A program made the translations under genes and the position numbers. The notes below the pieces were generated by a model. That model had not been told where the DNA came from. It made no database searches and was given only the letters and a program-made list of their open reading frames with translations. Source: Gamsiella multidivaricata (Eukaryota; Mortierellomycota; Mortierellomycetes; Mortierellales; Mortierellaceae). From it: 64,000 bases of DNA. Below, piece by piece: positions 45,707-56,994 of the stretch (within the stretch, counting starts at the first letter, position 1; every line of letters begins with the position of its first letter). The stretch covers positions 1 to 64,000 of the forward strand of contig NW_026251720.1 of the NCBI RefSeq assembly GCF_025024155.1, written 5' to 3'.

Positions 45707-47912
45707 ATGTCCACTCGTGAATGGTGGGCGATCAAGCTCAGGTATCATTCTCTTCCTTCTTCGCTCCTCTCATGTCTCATTCCTCGCCGCTGCACCAGAT
45801 CGCGCTTGGTCACCACACCTTTCATACTCATCAGGAAAATAACCAGAAAGCAATCCAACCGCTGGACTACAGGAAAAGCCTGCAAGTTAAAAAACCTTGA
45901 TGACGACGCGACGACACGGCAACGCGATGACACGCACGCATCCGGGACAAGAGGACCGGGACCAGCGGTTCGAGGGCGCATCGCAGACTATTTATCGTTT
46001 GAGGCGTGTGAATTCTCCAGGCTGATCTTTTGGGGCTAAAAGAAGAAAGTTACATAGCATTGAACATACATCATACCGATAACAGCAGCCGACTCGCAAC
46101 CAGCCTTGAAAATTTTGCAGGAGGATCGTCTTCATCTTCAGCAGCAATGGCTCTATGACTACGCCCTTCTTCTTGCGGATAACATCAATTGGAGCGACAT
46201 CAAGTTCATCACAATGCTCAATTGCTCAGCGTCCATTCAAGAGATAGCTTTGATGCTTTGATGCAAAAACAGCCACAGAACCTGGACAGAATGCCAGAAA
46301 CCCCATGTCTCTGTCCATTCCTCTCTTCGTCTTATTCCGTTCTTTCAATCTTTTCATTTTTTTTATCGCTGTCTTGTCTTGGCAAGCAAGCTAGCGAAAA
46401 AAAAAAATGCTGAGCCTGCCACCTTTGCGTTCATGCAATCTAACATCATCTTTCTCTATGATTTCTTATATGCGATTGTGGATCGTAGAGAATCGGATCA
46501 ATTGAAACACACCATTGCAGGAGCAGGCGCTGGACTGGTCACCTCAGTGGTGACCTGCCCGCTGGATGTCGTCAAGACGCGATTGCAGAACCAGGGCGTG
46601 ATCAGTCCAGCCAGAAAGTCATACAAGGGAACAGCAGGCAAGTCTTCAAGGAATGAATTCTCAAAATAATCCTGCTCAGCCGTTTAACCTTAATAATTCT
46701 TAATGTACTTTCGTGCGGCTGTAGGAACCCTGACCAGGATCTGGACAGAGGAGGGCATCCGAGGTCTATACAGAGGACTAGGGCCTACGATATTTGGATA
46801 TTTGCCAACTTGGGCTATCTACTTTACGGCATATGACTACTTTAAGGATTTAGTCGCACGGCAGACTGGTAAGGACTTCGTGCTGCACTCTCTAAGCGGT
46901 TGAAAAGAAGGATGTCGCAGAACACCATGCAATGAAGGACATTTATATGGGCATATCAAGTCTAATTTGACCGTTTCCTTATCGCAGGGCACCACGAATC
47001 CAATCTTTTTGTATATATTGTTGCCGCAATGTCGGCCGGAGCCACAAGCACTACAATTACGAACCCACTCTGGGTGATCAAGACGCGTTTCATGGTGCGT
47101 GCAACGACGACAATTGGGATCTTTGCATCGCTCTCAGCAGCTTCATATCGCATTATACTCGCTAACATTTACGCAACTTTCTCATCTGCAATCTTCAATT
47201 TGATAGACCCAGAGTGATCATACCCCATATCGTTACAACAACACGCTCCATGCATTTACAACTATCTACAAGCATGAAGGACTTCGCGGATTCTACAAGG
47301 GACTCGGATCGTCTTTAATGGGCATCTCGCACGTGGCACTGCAGTTTCCACTCTATGAAAAACTTAGGCAATGGCTGAGTAAGTATCGAGTTATACAATC
47401 ACAGTCAGTTAGAGACATGGTCGATACAGGATGCTTAATCAAAACAGCTAGACAGTTTGCTGACGTGCTATGAACGTTCACGAATGCCTTCCTATAGAGG
47501 CACAGGATTCCGATCAAGTGAGCAGCACCAATATTCTCATCGCCTCCTCGACCTCCAAAATGGCAGCTAGTATCGCTACTTACCCGCACGAGGTACTGCA
47601 GAAAATGGCATATGTTATCAATCGAGGAGCCAGGAATGTTGATATTCAGTGCTAATAGTCTGCTATTGTGGCACGCGAATGCGTTATTGAACCTAGGTCA
47701 TTAGAACACGGCTTCAGAATCAATCGACCTACCCACCAAAGTACCACGGCATCATCCATGCATGCAAAGTCATCTACCGGGAGGAAGGTATTCGAGCCTT
47801 TTACAAGGGCATGCCGACAAACCTGCTCAGGACAGTCCCTGCGAGTGCGCTGACTATCTTAACATATGAGCTGCTCGTTAGCCGTCTGAACGACATTGCA
47901 AAGCCGGCGTAG
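45707..47912 (+). CDS. Mitochondrial carrier, NAD+/pyrimidine nucleotide type (YIA6/SLC25A32-36 family), 5' end tentative
   Basis: Firm exons 46489..46637, 46725..46868, 46988..47094, 47207..47378, 47498..47592 and 47697..47912 join in phase and hold the three carrier repeats: CPLDVVKTRLQNQG with YRGLGPTIFGYLPTWAIYF, TNPLWVIKTRFM with YKGLGSSLMGISHVALQFPLYE, and TYPHE|VIRTRLQNQ with YKGMPTNLLRTVPASALTILTYE. PxWxxxF near the end of repeat 1 and the RTVPASA ending resemble yeast Yia6/Yea6 NAD+ carriers, but SLC25A33/36-type pyrimidine carriers share much of this. Inner mitochondrial membrane. The first intron between repeat 1 exons uses a GC donor (GCAAGT at 46638). A first exon 45707..45741 (MSTREWWAIKL) fits in phase but implies a 747-nt intron; an extra exon near 46121-46250 cannot be excluded. 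Confidence 0.78.
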
Positions 47913-48239
47913 ACTTCAATCAAGGAAAGACAAATGGCTGTTTATTCGTCTCGCGAACGCTTTTATGCCCCATGTCCCCGCCCGCCCTATCCTATTCTCC
48001 TATTCTCCTATTTCTCCCATTCCAACCAACCAAATAAAAAACATTTGCCACCAATTTTATCTTTTGACGGGTGAAACAGTCTTTCATTTCATAAACAACC
48101 GACTTGAACACCAAAAACGCGACTCGGCCCCACTGAACTGAACACTCCTTTCCTTTAGACTCCCTTGCTTTGGCCGTCACCAAAACTCCTCCTTGTTATC
48201 GCTCTTCCCCTTCAACTCCTTCTCTGATTCTCTTCGCTC
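47913..48239. other. Intergenic, carrier to PSF1
   Basis: About 330 bases with AATAAA at 48033 and pyrimidine-rich sequence before the PSF1 start. Nothing else seen. Confidence 0.55.
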
Positions 48240-49067
48240 ATGTATGGCGAAGAGGCATCAAAACTGGCGCGCGAAACCAAGCGGACAATAGATCACTTTC
48301 CACCCTATAATGACCCCCTCGTCCGCTCCATCACGCGCGAGATTCGGCACCTGCACGAAACCTGCCAAGCCCTCATTCGTGAATACGGTCTTCAAAAGCA
48401 CCAGGTCGAATCCGAAGTTGAACGACGATGGCACGAACAGCATAGCTCCTTTGCGTCAGCATCAACACTCGCAGCAACAGGAACACAGGAGCAAGCAGGA
48501 GACACAGACACCAATCACACGACCCTCGCCATGCTTGAGGACCCATCGCCGTCCAGTTCCACAGCCGTTCACTTGACTACATCATCACATGCCTCCATGA
48601 TGGGTCTTCAGGCACAGAAACAACAGGCGCTGCAATCGCTGACAGAGATATTCTGGACAAAGTATCTCGTCCATATGACGCCACTCCAGCGCAACAAGCG
48701 GATCTTAATGGCCTATCATTACCAGCGGATCGAAAAGATCAAGGAGCTCGCCTGGGCCTTCAACACTTTATCAGAGTCCTCTCGGCGGTTACTCTCTCCA
48801 GACGAAATTGTCTTCTTTAACGAATACGAAAGACAATGTAGAAACAAGTATTCGAGTCAGGGCACATTTGGAGAGATCGATCTGGGCCTCGGTATGATCT
48901 CGCCACCCAAGGAGGTCTTTATTACGGTCAGGGTCATAAAGGACTGCGGAGATATCGTTACCGAGAGCGGGGCCACGCTGAGTCTGAAGAAGAACTCGGA
49001 ACACTTTGTGAAGCGGGGCGACGTAGAGCGGCTGATTACCCAAGGCTATCTTTTACACGTTGCTTGA
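48240..49067 (+). CDS. psf1: GINS complex subunit PSF1
   Basis: Single exon, 275 residues. MYGEEASKLARETKRT at the N-terminus, a Ser/Thr/Gln-rich insertion in the middle, YLVHMTPLQRNKRILMAYHYQRIEKIKELAW, LLSPDEIVFFNEYERQCRNKY, then the C-terminal B-domain PPKEVFITVRVIKDCGDIVTE and LKKNSEHFVKRGDVERLITQGYLLHV. This matches human GINS1 in order and motif (LLRNRR..AYLYDRL..IR.L.W; LKKNSQHFL.R...E.LI.QG.L). The middle insertion makes it longer than human (196). GINS with Cdc45 and MCM forms the CMG replicative helicase; nuclear. Start at the family N-terminus. AATAAAAAT at 49103. Confidence 0.93.
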   Translation: MYGEEASKLARETKRTIDHFPPYNDPLVRSITREIRHLHETCQALIREYGLQKHQVESEVERRWHEQHSSFASASTLAATGTQEQAGDTDTNHTTLAMLEDPSPSSSTAVHLTTSSHASMMGLQAQKQQALQSLTEIFWTKYLVHMTPLQRNKRILMAYHYQRIEKIKELAWAFNTLSESSRRLLSPDEIVFFNEYERQCRNKYSSQGTFGEIDLGLGMISPPKEVFITVRVIKDCGDIVTESGATLSLKKNSEHFVKRGDVERLITQGYLLHVA

Positions 49068-49290
49068 AAGAGTTGGTGCATCGCGAATCAGATCAGTCCC
49101 CAATAAAAATGCTGTATAACAAACAGCTGATGAACATTGACTGCAGTTGAAGCTGTTTTTCTCCTGAGCACTGTTGGATGTCTTTCTCGAACGCTTTTTT
49201 CGGCATCAGAATAACATACAAAGGGGAATCCAGTGCTGTCTTTGTTGAAGATTTATATGAATGATATTGGATCGATGTTGTGCTCAAATC

Positions 49291-50452
49291 TTATGCTTCG
49301 ATCCTCGGTCGCTTTCCTATCGGTTGGTCTTCAATCATCTCTTCCCGATCGTCCTCATCCTGCTCCATTTTGGGCGACTCTGAGCCTTCGATCTGTAATC
49401 AAGGAGGATTTTAGAGCCGAGTCAACAACCGTTTCTTATTCTCGCCATAAGAATAAAGTAGACTAAATTCGCTCTCTAACTTTCGTGCGCCAATTACCTC
49501 TATCTTTGTCTTTCCTGATTTCCGTAACATGCCAATCTGGCGTTGTACGTTCTTCAGCTCCAACTCTAATCGGATCTTTTCTGACCGCTTCGCCTCCAGA
49601 ACTTTTCAAAGAATACAGAGATAAAAAAAAAAGAAAAAAGAAAAAAAGAGGTGTGTTAGGGCATGACTGATGTTTGGTTCCTTCCCATACTATCTCCTTG
49701 ACGATGCGAAATGCACTAACGGCCAAATAGAGTCATCAAACGTACGTAGTTGTGGGTCTTCCGGTAAAGGCAGCTCGATGACGCTCCATTCTTCCTCTGG
49801 GAGTTCGTATTGTTCCTTGTTCTCTGCCACCCTGCGACGAATCTCTTCTCTCGAAAGCTTCGCTCCTGTGTTGACGATACATCCGTTCTTGCGTCGAATA
49901 TGGTCTCCCTGGATCAAAGAATTCTTCTGGCCGATCACTCTTGGGTCAATATGCAATCCCGCAAATTCTAATGGACGCCGGGCAGTAGTAACATAGCCGA
50001 ATCAGAACAATCGAGTCGATTGCATTGTGGCGCATAGACGGTATAGATAGAGAAATATGAAGCGAAGCTGAGCAAAACAAACCTACCTGCAGTACTTTGC
50101 TGGCCTAGCATGCGTTGTGTCTGCAAGTTCATCTGGGCATTCGTTTTTCCAACCAAACAGTTCGACTCGATGATCTTTGACCAATTGCCGACCCCAAACT
50201 TCATCAGTGCCTTGCGTAGAATTTCAGCTTCCTTCATGCTCCAGCCTAATGTAGTCAGTAGAAGAGGCAAACTGGATATTCAGCAGCTTGAACTATCGAC
50301 AATGCTAAAGGCGCAGGGCACTCCTGCAGGTTGTGACGACGGAGGCGATGCGTACCTGGGGCGACCGTGTAGTTCCAGAGTGAGGCCGAGTCGTTCGAGC
50401 GCAGGATATTACGCGCTCCAGCGGTCATGGAGCGGGGTGTAGATGAGGACAT
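49291..50452 (-). CDS. SANT/Myb-like domain protein
   Basis: Predicted exons (complement) 50356..50452, 50087..50245, 49746..49967, 49498..49601 and 49291..49392 join in phase to 227 residues. A SANT/Myb helix-turn-helix lies at about 30-85: GWSMKEAEILRKALMKFGVGNWSKIIESNCLVGKTNAQMNLQTQRML, with the regularly spaced tryptophans. A conserved-looking segment (RKNGCIVNTGAKLSREEIRRRV) and a Glu/Pro stretch follow. Then comes a coiled coil (EAKRSEKIRLELELKNVQRQIGML). The end is acidic with GKRPRIEA as a basic patch. Likely nuclear, chromatin or DNA binding. No specific orthologue recognised. Exon 4 acceptor was chosen because it alone keeps the helical frame. Confidence 0.78.
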
Positions 50453-50704
50453 GTCTGGAGTATGCAAAGGATTAAGGATGGAGGGATAAGGATGGGGGAT
50501 GAGGTTCGAGGGATGAGGAGCAAGCGAGGACAAAAAGTCAACACGCGATGCCAAAACAAACAAACAGATTAAGGTTTGACGCGTTCTCCAATTGAGGAAG
50601 TCACAAAAACGCGGTCATTTTGTGCAACGACTCCTATTTTTTATAGCTGCTGAAACACGAAGCATAAAGACACGCTGGATGGTAACGCAGGACGAGACTT
50701 CTTG

Positions 50705-51366
50705 ATGCGGATGAGTAAACTGAAGCCCGTTGCTGGGATCCACATATGGCGACCTGTGAAAAAAAGAATTGTTATTCATTCCTTTATAGAATAAGCACAT
50801 AAGTTATTTGAATGGTTGTGCGCGCAATCCTTGAACACCATGCTTATGTGCGCCTGATGGCCACCACCAGGACTACGTTCGACTTCAAGTATTTGTCTCT
50901 GTTGAAGCTCGGAATTTGAGATAATGCATAGTATTGTTTAGCTACGTCGCACACGAGACAATGGTTTAAACGCCTTCCAGAGGGGAATATGTGCGTTGCA
51001 CGAGGGCTGCCCTATCCTGAATTTTGCGCCTGATCCGTCCATCATCATCAAAAGCAACCTTTATACCGACACAGAGGAAGGAAAGAGGCAGCAGGTTGCC
51101 GTTGCTCGTTCAATTCTCCAGACCATCAACAAACAGGAAACGTATGCTTTGTTGTGTTGTCTTCAAGTTGTACTAGGCATATTCCAGAGTCCGACGCGTT
51201 CGGATTAACTTGTCTATGCTCCAAGTGATACTTTGTGTAAATATTGGAAGCTGAAAGGAAATAACAAAAAAAAAATAAAAAAAAAATAAAAAAAGGCTTT
51301 CACAGCTTCGGTACTCACCCGATGTCGTATGCCTCTGTGATATGGAACGCTTTGGTTCGCATCTGA
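50705..51366 (+). CDS. Tentative small gene of unknown function
   Basis: A proposal only. Exons 50705..50755, 50871..50888, 50942..51141 and 51306..51366 join in phase to 109 residues and end in WNALVRI. The central exon reads LRRTRDNGLNAFQRGICAL and HEGCPILNFAPDPSIIIKSN and looks protein-like, with RQQVAVARSILQTIN after it. Against this: the 18-nt second exon is unusual, alternative frames are also open in parts, and no family is recognised. It could be a relic of a larger gene. A further plus-strand open stretch (51482-51622, ending GRKSIEPT) may belong to it or to a different gene. Confidence 0.28.
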
Positions 51367-52401
51367 GTGCATCCGTATCAGCTTTATCATTTTAAAGCGA
51401 TTGGATCGCAATGCGGTTCTCACTGTCGCAGTCGCTTTCTTCTTTTAAAAGCCCTGCGCGGATCTGCAAACAAATAGATATACAACCGTGGACACGCCGT
51501 TGAAAGTATCATCCGTCTTGACGGCTGGTTCGGCATGGCACTCGGACTCCATATCAACCGCAGCAGATGCTTATATATCCAGGAGTCTGACCGGAGGAAG
51601 GAAAAGCATCGAACCAACGTAACACGTCACTTGAAGCTCAGCCGTCTCGATTCGCTTCTACACAATGAATGAGGCATCCGGCCGTTGAAATCTTGATGCA
51701 TTCTATGTGCAAAATCGAATGAGTTCTGTGTATTAATGTGTGGGTGGGGGTTTCTTTTTCGTTTTTCTGTGCTTACAAGCGCCTTATGACCACAGAGGCA
51801 AAAAGAAGCCTCGATTGATATGTGCCAGGAAGGGGACTGGGCCCCGTACCTAAATTATGTAAGGTCGCTGGATCTCATGAAAATGGAGTTTTTCTGTTCT
51901 ACAAACGTTCACTCCAGTACATGCCCAGTTGGACGGGACATTACAGCGCATGCGACACTCACATTGCCTTCGATGGCGTAGTAGTTCTGTAGCCGTAGCA
52001 GGAACGAAGCAAGGCACGAGAGCAGCATCCTGCCTTTGTTTTTCCTTGCGGATGTATCAAGTTGGTGGCAGCGCTGATAATGCCATCGTCGGTAGTCTAT
52101 CCTCGTGGAGACCCATTTGTGGCGTCCAGCGAAACGCCATGTGGAAGATCGTGCCCGCATTTGGAAAGAAATTCGCTGCTCAGGGGTGCTGCTGTCCGAT
52201 TCGCTGTCCTCAATAGCACTCTCTTCCCACCACGCATCCGCGTCTCCCACAAAGGGGCCTTCTCCCCAACATCACGCCTTTGTTCCCATCCCCCATCGCC
52301 CATCCAAGGAATCCAATCTCATTCCCTCTTCGCCCTCGGCTCAACTGCCCCTGCCTTCTCTTCCGAGCCCTTATCGCCTCACACTGCCAGTAAGACGCAT
52401 T
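51367..52401. other. Intergenic region before the M64 peptidase
   Basis: About 1 kb. It holds the short open plus-strand stretch at 51482-51622, an A/T-rich patch and, from about 52180, a pyrimidine-rich leader directly before the peptidase start. No feature beyond these is supported. Confidence 0.45.
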
Positions 52402-54653
52402 ATGCGCATCTGTCTCTTCCTCTCCAGTGCCATTGCCCTTGTGGCCCTGGCTACAACCTTCCCCTCCACTGCTGCTGGCACCGCTGTTGCCTCTTACGCG
52501 TACCCTAACGATGAGCATGACATCACCGGCTTCTTTACCCTTGTCGACCGCCTCATAATGGCCGATGGCACCCGCCGCTGCACTATCCTCGACCGGGGTG
52601 AAACTCAGGCCTTCAGGAACCTGTATCCCGTCGATAGACGCGGCGAAAGGGCCCAGGTGATCAGCCGCAAGTCGCATAACGAGGATCACCACCATGGGCC
52701 ATCCTTTGCGGATCAAGAGAATGGCGAGGACGCATCAAGGGACCTTTTGGAACTCAACACCAATGCCCAAAAGGACTGGGCCGAGATCGAGCAAGGGTTT
52801 CTGAAAAGCGTGTGCGACCATCAGACTGAGGACGGTTCTGCCGACGCACTGGTGGATCTGACGAACTTTTCACGTCTCCCACAGGCGCAGGGCCAGCAGG
52901 TCTTCAAGGGGTCCGCTAATGGCCTGCAAGAAGATGACGAAGTGGTACTGCAGAACACCTTGTAAACTCAACTGCAACAAAATGCACGGATCCAATTCAA
53001 TTAGGTATTAACTTTTCGTATTATCTGCCTCTTTTGCTAATTTAGCGTAAACTGATCGACAGCGGTCCTGACAAGAACCGCGTTACTATCGTCTTTATGG
53101 GCGATGGATACACCCTGGACGAACGCGACAGGTTCTTTAGCGACATGCAACGTCTTGTCGATGGTGAGTGACCTCTTTTTCGCCTCCATCATCTTCAATT
53201 ATCGCTCTTCAACTGACCACCGACCCTCATGCCTTTATATAGATATGTTCGTTGGAGATACCTTCAAGTCCTTCCTGCCCCTATTTAATGTCTATGCTCT
53301 TTTTAGGCCATCCAGAGAAAGCGGCATTGGCGTCAATGGCAAGTGGAAAGATACCAGCTTCCGTCTCTACAGGGACGGCACGGAACTTCGCGGCATCTAT
53401 GTCGCGGATCCTCGCGCTGCCCGACAGGCTTGCCGTGCTGTTGGAAAATATGCCTGCGATTTCCCCAGTTTGATTGGCAATGACCCGTACTGTAAGTGGT
53501 TCGGGGAATGTGCGACGCGCTCATTATTATTTTTTTAAGTATGCTGGTCACTCAAATGGCTCTGCAACTCGTTCCAATGTGCGTAGACGGAGGTCTCGGG
53601 GGAGAGTTTGTCATTTCTACCAGCTCAAACAAATCAGGCACCGTTGTTTTGCGCCATGAGCTTGGCCATAGTCTCATCAACGTCGGCGAAGAATATGACG
53701 GCGGATACGTGTACTCGGGCGTCAATGCTGAGCGCTGGAGTATTCAAAACATCAAGTGGAAGCATTGGCTCACCGACGCAATTCCCCGCGAGGAAAAGAA
53801 TGTTCTACGCGCTCAGGATTACGCCTGGTATGACCTGAAAAAGGGCCCCTACAAAGTCAAGTTCAACTCGGACGGGCAATGGAAGCGCTGGAGTCTCAAG
53901 ATCTCTCACTCAGGAGTCGACACGGATGACTCCTTTGAGGTTTATCTGGATGGCAAGCGGCTCAACTGGACCACACCCGGCGGCTATGACCGCGATTTTT
54001 CGGAATGGGCAGGCGAGGAGGGCTTCAGTGCTGGTCCTCACGAGATCGAATTCCGCCAGGGCGCCAAGTATGACAACGAGCCTTTAGATCCTTCTAGACC
54101 TATCCGTCAGCTCTGCTCTGTTACAATGCACGAGTTCATGGGCGAGGACCTGTACCGCTTCGACAATAGCGTCATCTCTGCCTATCCCACTTACGATATT
54201 AATGGCCGCAAGACATGGAGGAGCAACCATGAGCACTGCTTGATGCGCAACATGGCTTCGACTCAGTTCTGTTCCGTCTGCAAGGAAGGACTCTGGCATC
54301 GTCTTCTGGGCAAAGCCAGTTTGCTGGACGGGATCAACGTGGATTGTCAGCGTGACGATGATGAGAAGGAGATTTCTTCCTTTGCAATCGAGGCCAAGGT
54401 AATTCCCCTGGGCCAGTTCCGTGATAATCTCTCCCAACGTATTGACGGTGAGGCATACACTGCTCGCTGGCTCAAGAACGGAGAGCACCAGCCAGAGTTC
54501 GACGACGAGTTCAGGATCGAGGTGCCCGGATCAGAGGAAGGTATCTGGGAAATCAAGATAGATTTCAAGACCCCAGAAGCCCGCAAGGATCCACGCGGGT
54601 TGTTGAAGGCCAGCAAAGTGTTTGTTGTTGCCAAAAGACTGTGTACACAGTGA
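52402..54653 (+). CDS. Secreted M64-family (IgA peptidase-type) zinc metallopeptidase
   Basis: Predicted exons 52402..52944, 53046..53163, 53243..53491 and 53587..54653 give 658 residues. A signal peptide (MRICLFLSSAIALVALATTF) starts the protein; the upstream in-frame extension lacks one, so 52402 is preferred. A pro-region of about 150 residues follows, then RVTIVFMGDGYTLDERDRFF, the M64 landmark. The zinc site is RHELGHSLINVGEEYDGG (HExGH plus a downstream Asp/Glu). A beta-sandwich-like C-terminal domain with cysteines follows (CSVCKEGLWHRL). The bacterial prototype cleaves IgA; fungal members are secreted degradative or unknown peptidases, and no host target is implied here. Exon 1/2 join requires the GTACTG donor at 52945; that boundary is the least certain. 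AATAAA at 54697. Confidence 0.85.
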
Positions 54654-54895
54654 GCATGGCCTCTTGTTTTGCGCCCCTTTATTCGTGCATCGTTCAAATA
54701 AAGGCAGCTATTTATTTCTTCGGGCTCTCCTGCGTGCTACCATCTTTCGGTCCATCTTTTTATGCTTCAAGAAAGTCGAATGCCCAAAAAAAAAAAAAAA
54801 AGACACTCCCCTTCGTTTTTCTTCCACTCCACAAATTCAACCTTTCGCGCAAAATCATCTGGTTCCTTTGCTCCCCTCTTTTCTTGCCCTCCAGC

Positions 54896-55444
54896 ATGCA
54901 TTTCAAAGCACTCTTCTTCGCTCTCGTTGCTATCGCAGCCAGGGTATCCGCTCAGACTATCGAAAACAATGCATGCTCCCAATGTGCGTTTGCCGCCATT
55001 CCAAACGAACCGACCTGTGCTGCGTTGACTCCTGTGGATATGCAACAGCTCCAAGCGGTCTTTGCTAACAATTCAGTCAATGGGAGCGCTCTTGTGGCTG
55101 CCGCCCAGAACAATGCGATCAAGACCTGCCTCTGCCACTGGTCCACTGACACATTCGGGCCCAAGGGTGCAGCCGCCTCGTGCACGGCCACACAGGGGTC
55201 GGCGCCTGTAGCCTGCGATGCCACTCAGGTTGCCGAAGCTACGGCCAAGATAGCGCCTTTCAGCGTGATGCTTCAATGTAATTCTAACAACTCGACCACT
55301 CCCAACCCCACCACATCTGCAGGCACTCCCACGAGCACTGGAAGCAGCCCAAATACAGCGAATGCAGCATCCCTGCTGCAGTTGAACATGCCCTATATTG
55401 TGTCTATGGCCGCCCTCGGCCTTGCTACCGTCGCTAGCTTCTAA
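54896..55444 (+). CDS. GPI-anchored cysteine-rich secreted protein
   Basis: Single exon, 182 residues. Signal peptide MHFKALFFALVAIAARVSA, then NACSQCAFAAIPNEPTCAAL and further cysteines (TCLCHW, SCTATQG, ACDATQ) suggesting a small disulfide-stabilised domain. A Ser/Thr/Pro-Asn stretch then leads to a hydrophobic C-terminus (MPYIVSMAALGLATVASF) fitting a GPI-attachment signal. Cell-wall or surface location is inferred. Upstream codons in frame start before the signal peptide and are probably leader. Lies 242 bp after the M64 gene, same strand. Family of the cysteine pattern not recognised. AATAAAA at 55484. Confidence 0.78.
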   Translation: MHFKALFFALVAIAARVSAQTIENNACSQCAFAAIPNEPTCAALTPVDMQQLQAVFANNSVNGSALVAAAQNNAIKTCLCHWSTDTFGPKGAAASCTATQGSAPVACDATQVAEATAKIAPFSVMLQCNSNNSTTPNPTTSAGTPTSTGSSPNTANAASLLQLNMPYIVSMAALGLATVASF

Positions 55445-56117
55445 AGAACAGAATAGGAAGGTGCAAAGTTGTGTAACCACGTAATAAAATGTTCGCCAAT
55501 AGCTTTAGGCAGATTCTTTGACAGCTTCAACACACCATTGCCTGTTTTCAAGCATGCCCTGTAATGGTAGGGCGACATATACCTGCATGCGCTGCCTTAG
55601 ATCGTGTTTGGAGTTCTTCATTACCTACAATTGAAAATATTTGAGCTTTGAAAAATGAACGCTGATCGTGTCTTTGAAGGGAAATAACAGCATGAAGCCA
55701 TGCCAGCATGATTGCCGCAGGCGTGATCTGTTGTTTCATTTTTCAGCTATTCTTAAATGCTGCACATTCAGGTATCATCGGCGCGCTACTGAGCAGCCCC
55801 TGTACGATTTTTCTATGTACTGCACCTGAGGCTGGTCGTGCCTGCCTCTGTCTTAAAAAAAAAAAGTGCGCCACCAATTTTCATTCCTGGAACTGAGCTC
55901 TTTCCTTTTCTGGGTCGGCTCTACACTTCCGAGGGAGATGTGTTCAGGGTTTTTTATGATCGGGGCGGCGCCTTACAAATGACAAAATGACAGGGAGATC
56001 GACCTTCCCATTCGTTCTTCTTCCTTTCCGCCTCACACCTCCTTTGCAAACACCTCGCCCCACACACCACCTTCTCCTGCATCCTGCATACACTTCACAG
56101 CAAAGCAGATTCTCACG
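55445..56117. other. Intergenic, GPI protein to COX17
   Basis: About 670 bases, including an A12-type run near 55855 and a C/T-rich leader just before COX17. No coding segment recognised. Confidence 0.55.
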
Positions 56118-56318
56118 ATGTCATCCACTGCCCCCGCTGCCACCACTCCCTCCTCGACCCCGATCGGGAAGGACGGCAAACCTCTCAAGCCATGCTGCGC
56201 ATGTCCCGAGACCAAGAAGGCCCGCGACCACTGCGTCTTCACCAACGGCGAGGAGAACTGTCTTGAGCTCATCAAGGCCCATCAGCAGTGTCTCCGTGAT
56301 CTCGGCTTCAAGATCTAA
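56118..56318 (+). CDS. cox17: Cytochrome c oxidase copper chaperone COX17
   Basis: 66 residues in one exon. [21 protein letters not shown] carries the Cu(I)-binding CC and the first CX9C, followed by [24 protein letters not shown] with the second CX9C. This matches the COX17 twin-CX9C fold across eukaryotes in length and motif. It delivers copper to SCO1 and COX11 in the mitochondrial intermembrane space. The N-terminal 20 residues are Ser/Thr/Ala/Pro-rich, as is common. Confidence 0.95.
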   Translation: MSSTAPAATTPSSTPIGKDGKPLKPCCACPETKKARDHCVFTNGEENCLELIKAHQQCLRDLGFKI

Positions 56319-56994
56319 CCCAAGACAGCAGTAGTGCCGTGCCTAGCACCCCCAACACCCACCGGGCAACACAAAGCAGCAGCAGCGACAGAGACGGCAA
56401 CCCTTCAGTTGCGTCTCCAGACATCCATGCCGACATTCTCTTGTGCCCGGTCCATCCAATCTTTGTCCTCTCTCTTTATAGACCTGCCTACGTTATCGTT
56501 TTTCCCCTGCATTATTAAACTCTTACTTTTGTTGTTGTATGTTTTCCGACCGGACCAAAAGCAAGGCGGTTCATTGCGGACCATGTTTGTTCTTACGACC
56601 CGATTTGTTCATATCCATTTGACGATGTTTGATGCTTGCATGTCTTGATTATGTCCCCTTAAAATGCTATACAAACGGCAGTCGTCGTAAATGTTGTTAC
56701 GGATCGTATGGATCCATCGATTGGAACGGGATTCTGTTCTATGCAGTACATTGCAGCGTTGAATACCCCTCCCCCCTCTGGATTGTTGTTCAAAAAGCAA
56801 CACTACTCAAACGTATGCGCTCTTTTCTTCACACATCACGCCATTTGGCACACCTAATCCGCCATGGCATAAAAGTTCCATTTTAGTGATGTTTCCCTTT
56901 GACAGGCAATACTCTTTTTCCTTGAAATGATCTTTTTTTTTTTTTTTTTTTTTTTTTTTGGTAGGGTTCACGGCAAAGGAACCAGGTATCTGAT
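56319..56994. other. Intergenic, COX17 3' region and pheA-type gene 3' end
   Basis: About 675 bases between converging genes, with a T-run of about 26 at 56934-56959. Short open frames look random. Confidence 0.55.

Noticed and set aside
46110..46260. Helix-like frame LHLQQQWLYDYALLLAD as a separate gene
   Set aside because: No start, phase or splice arrangement joins it convincingly to neighbouring exons; kept only as a possible extra exon.
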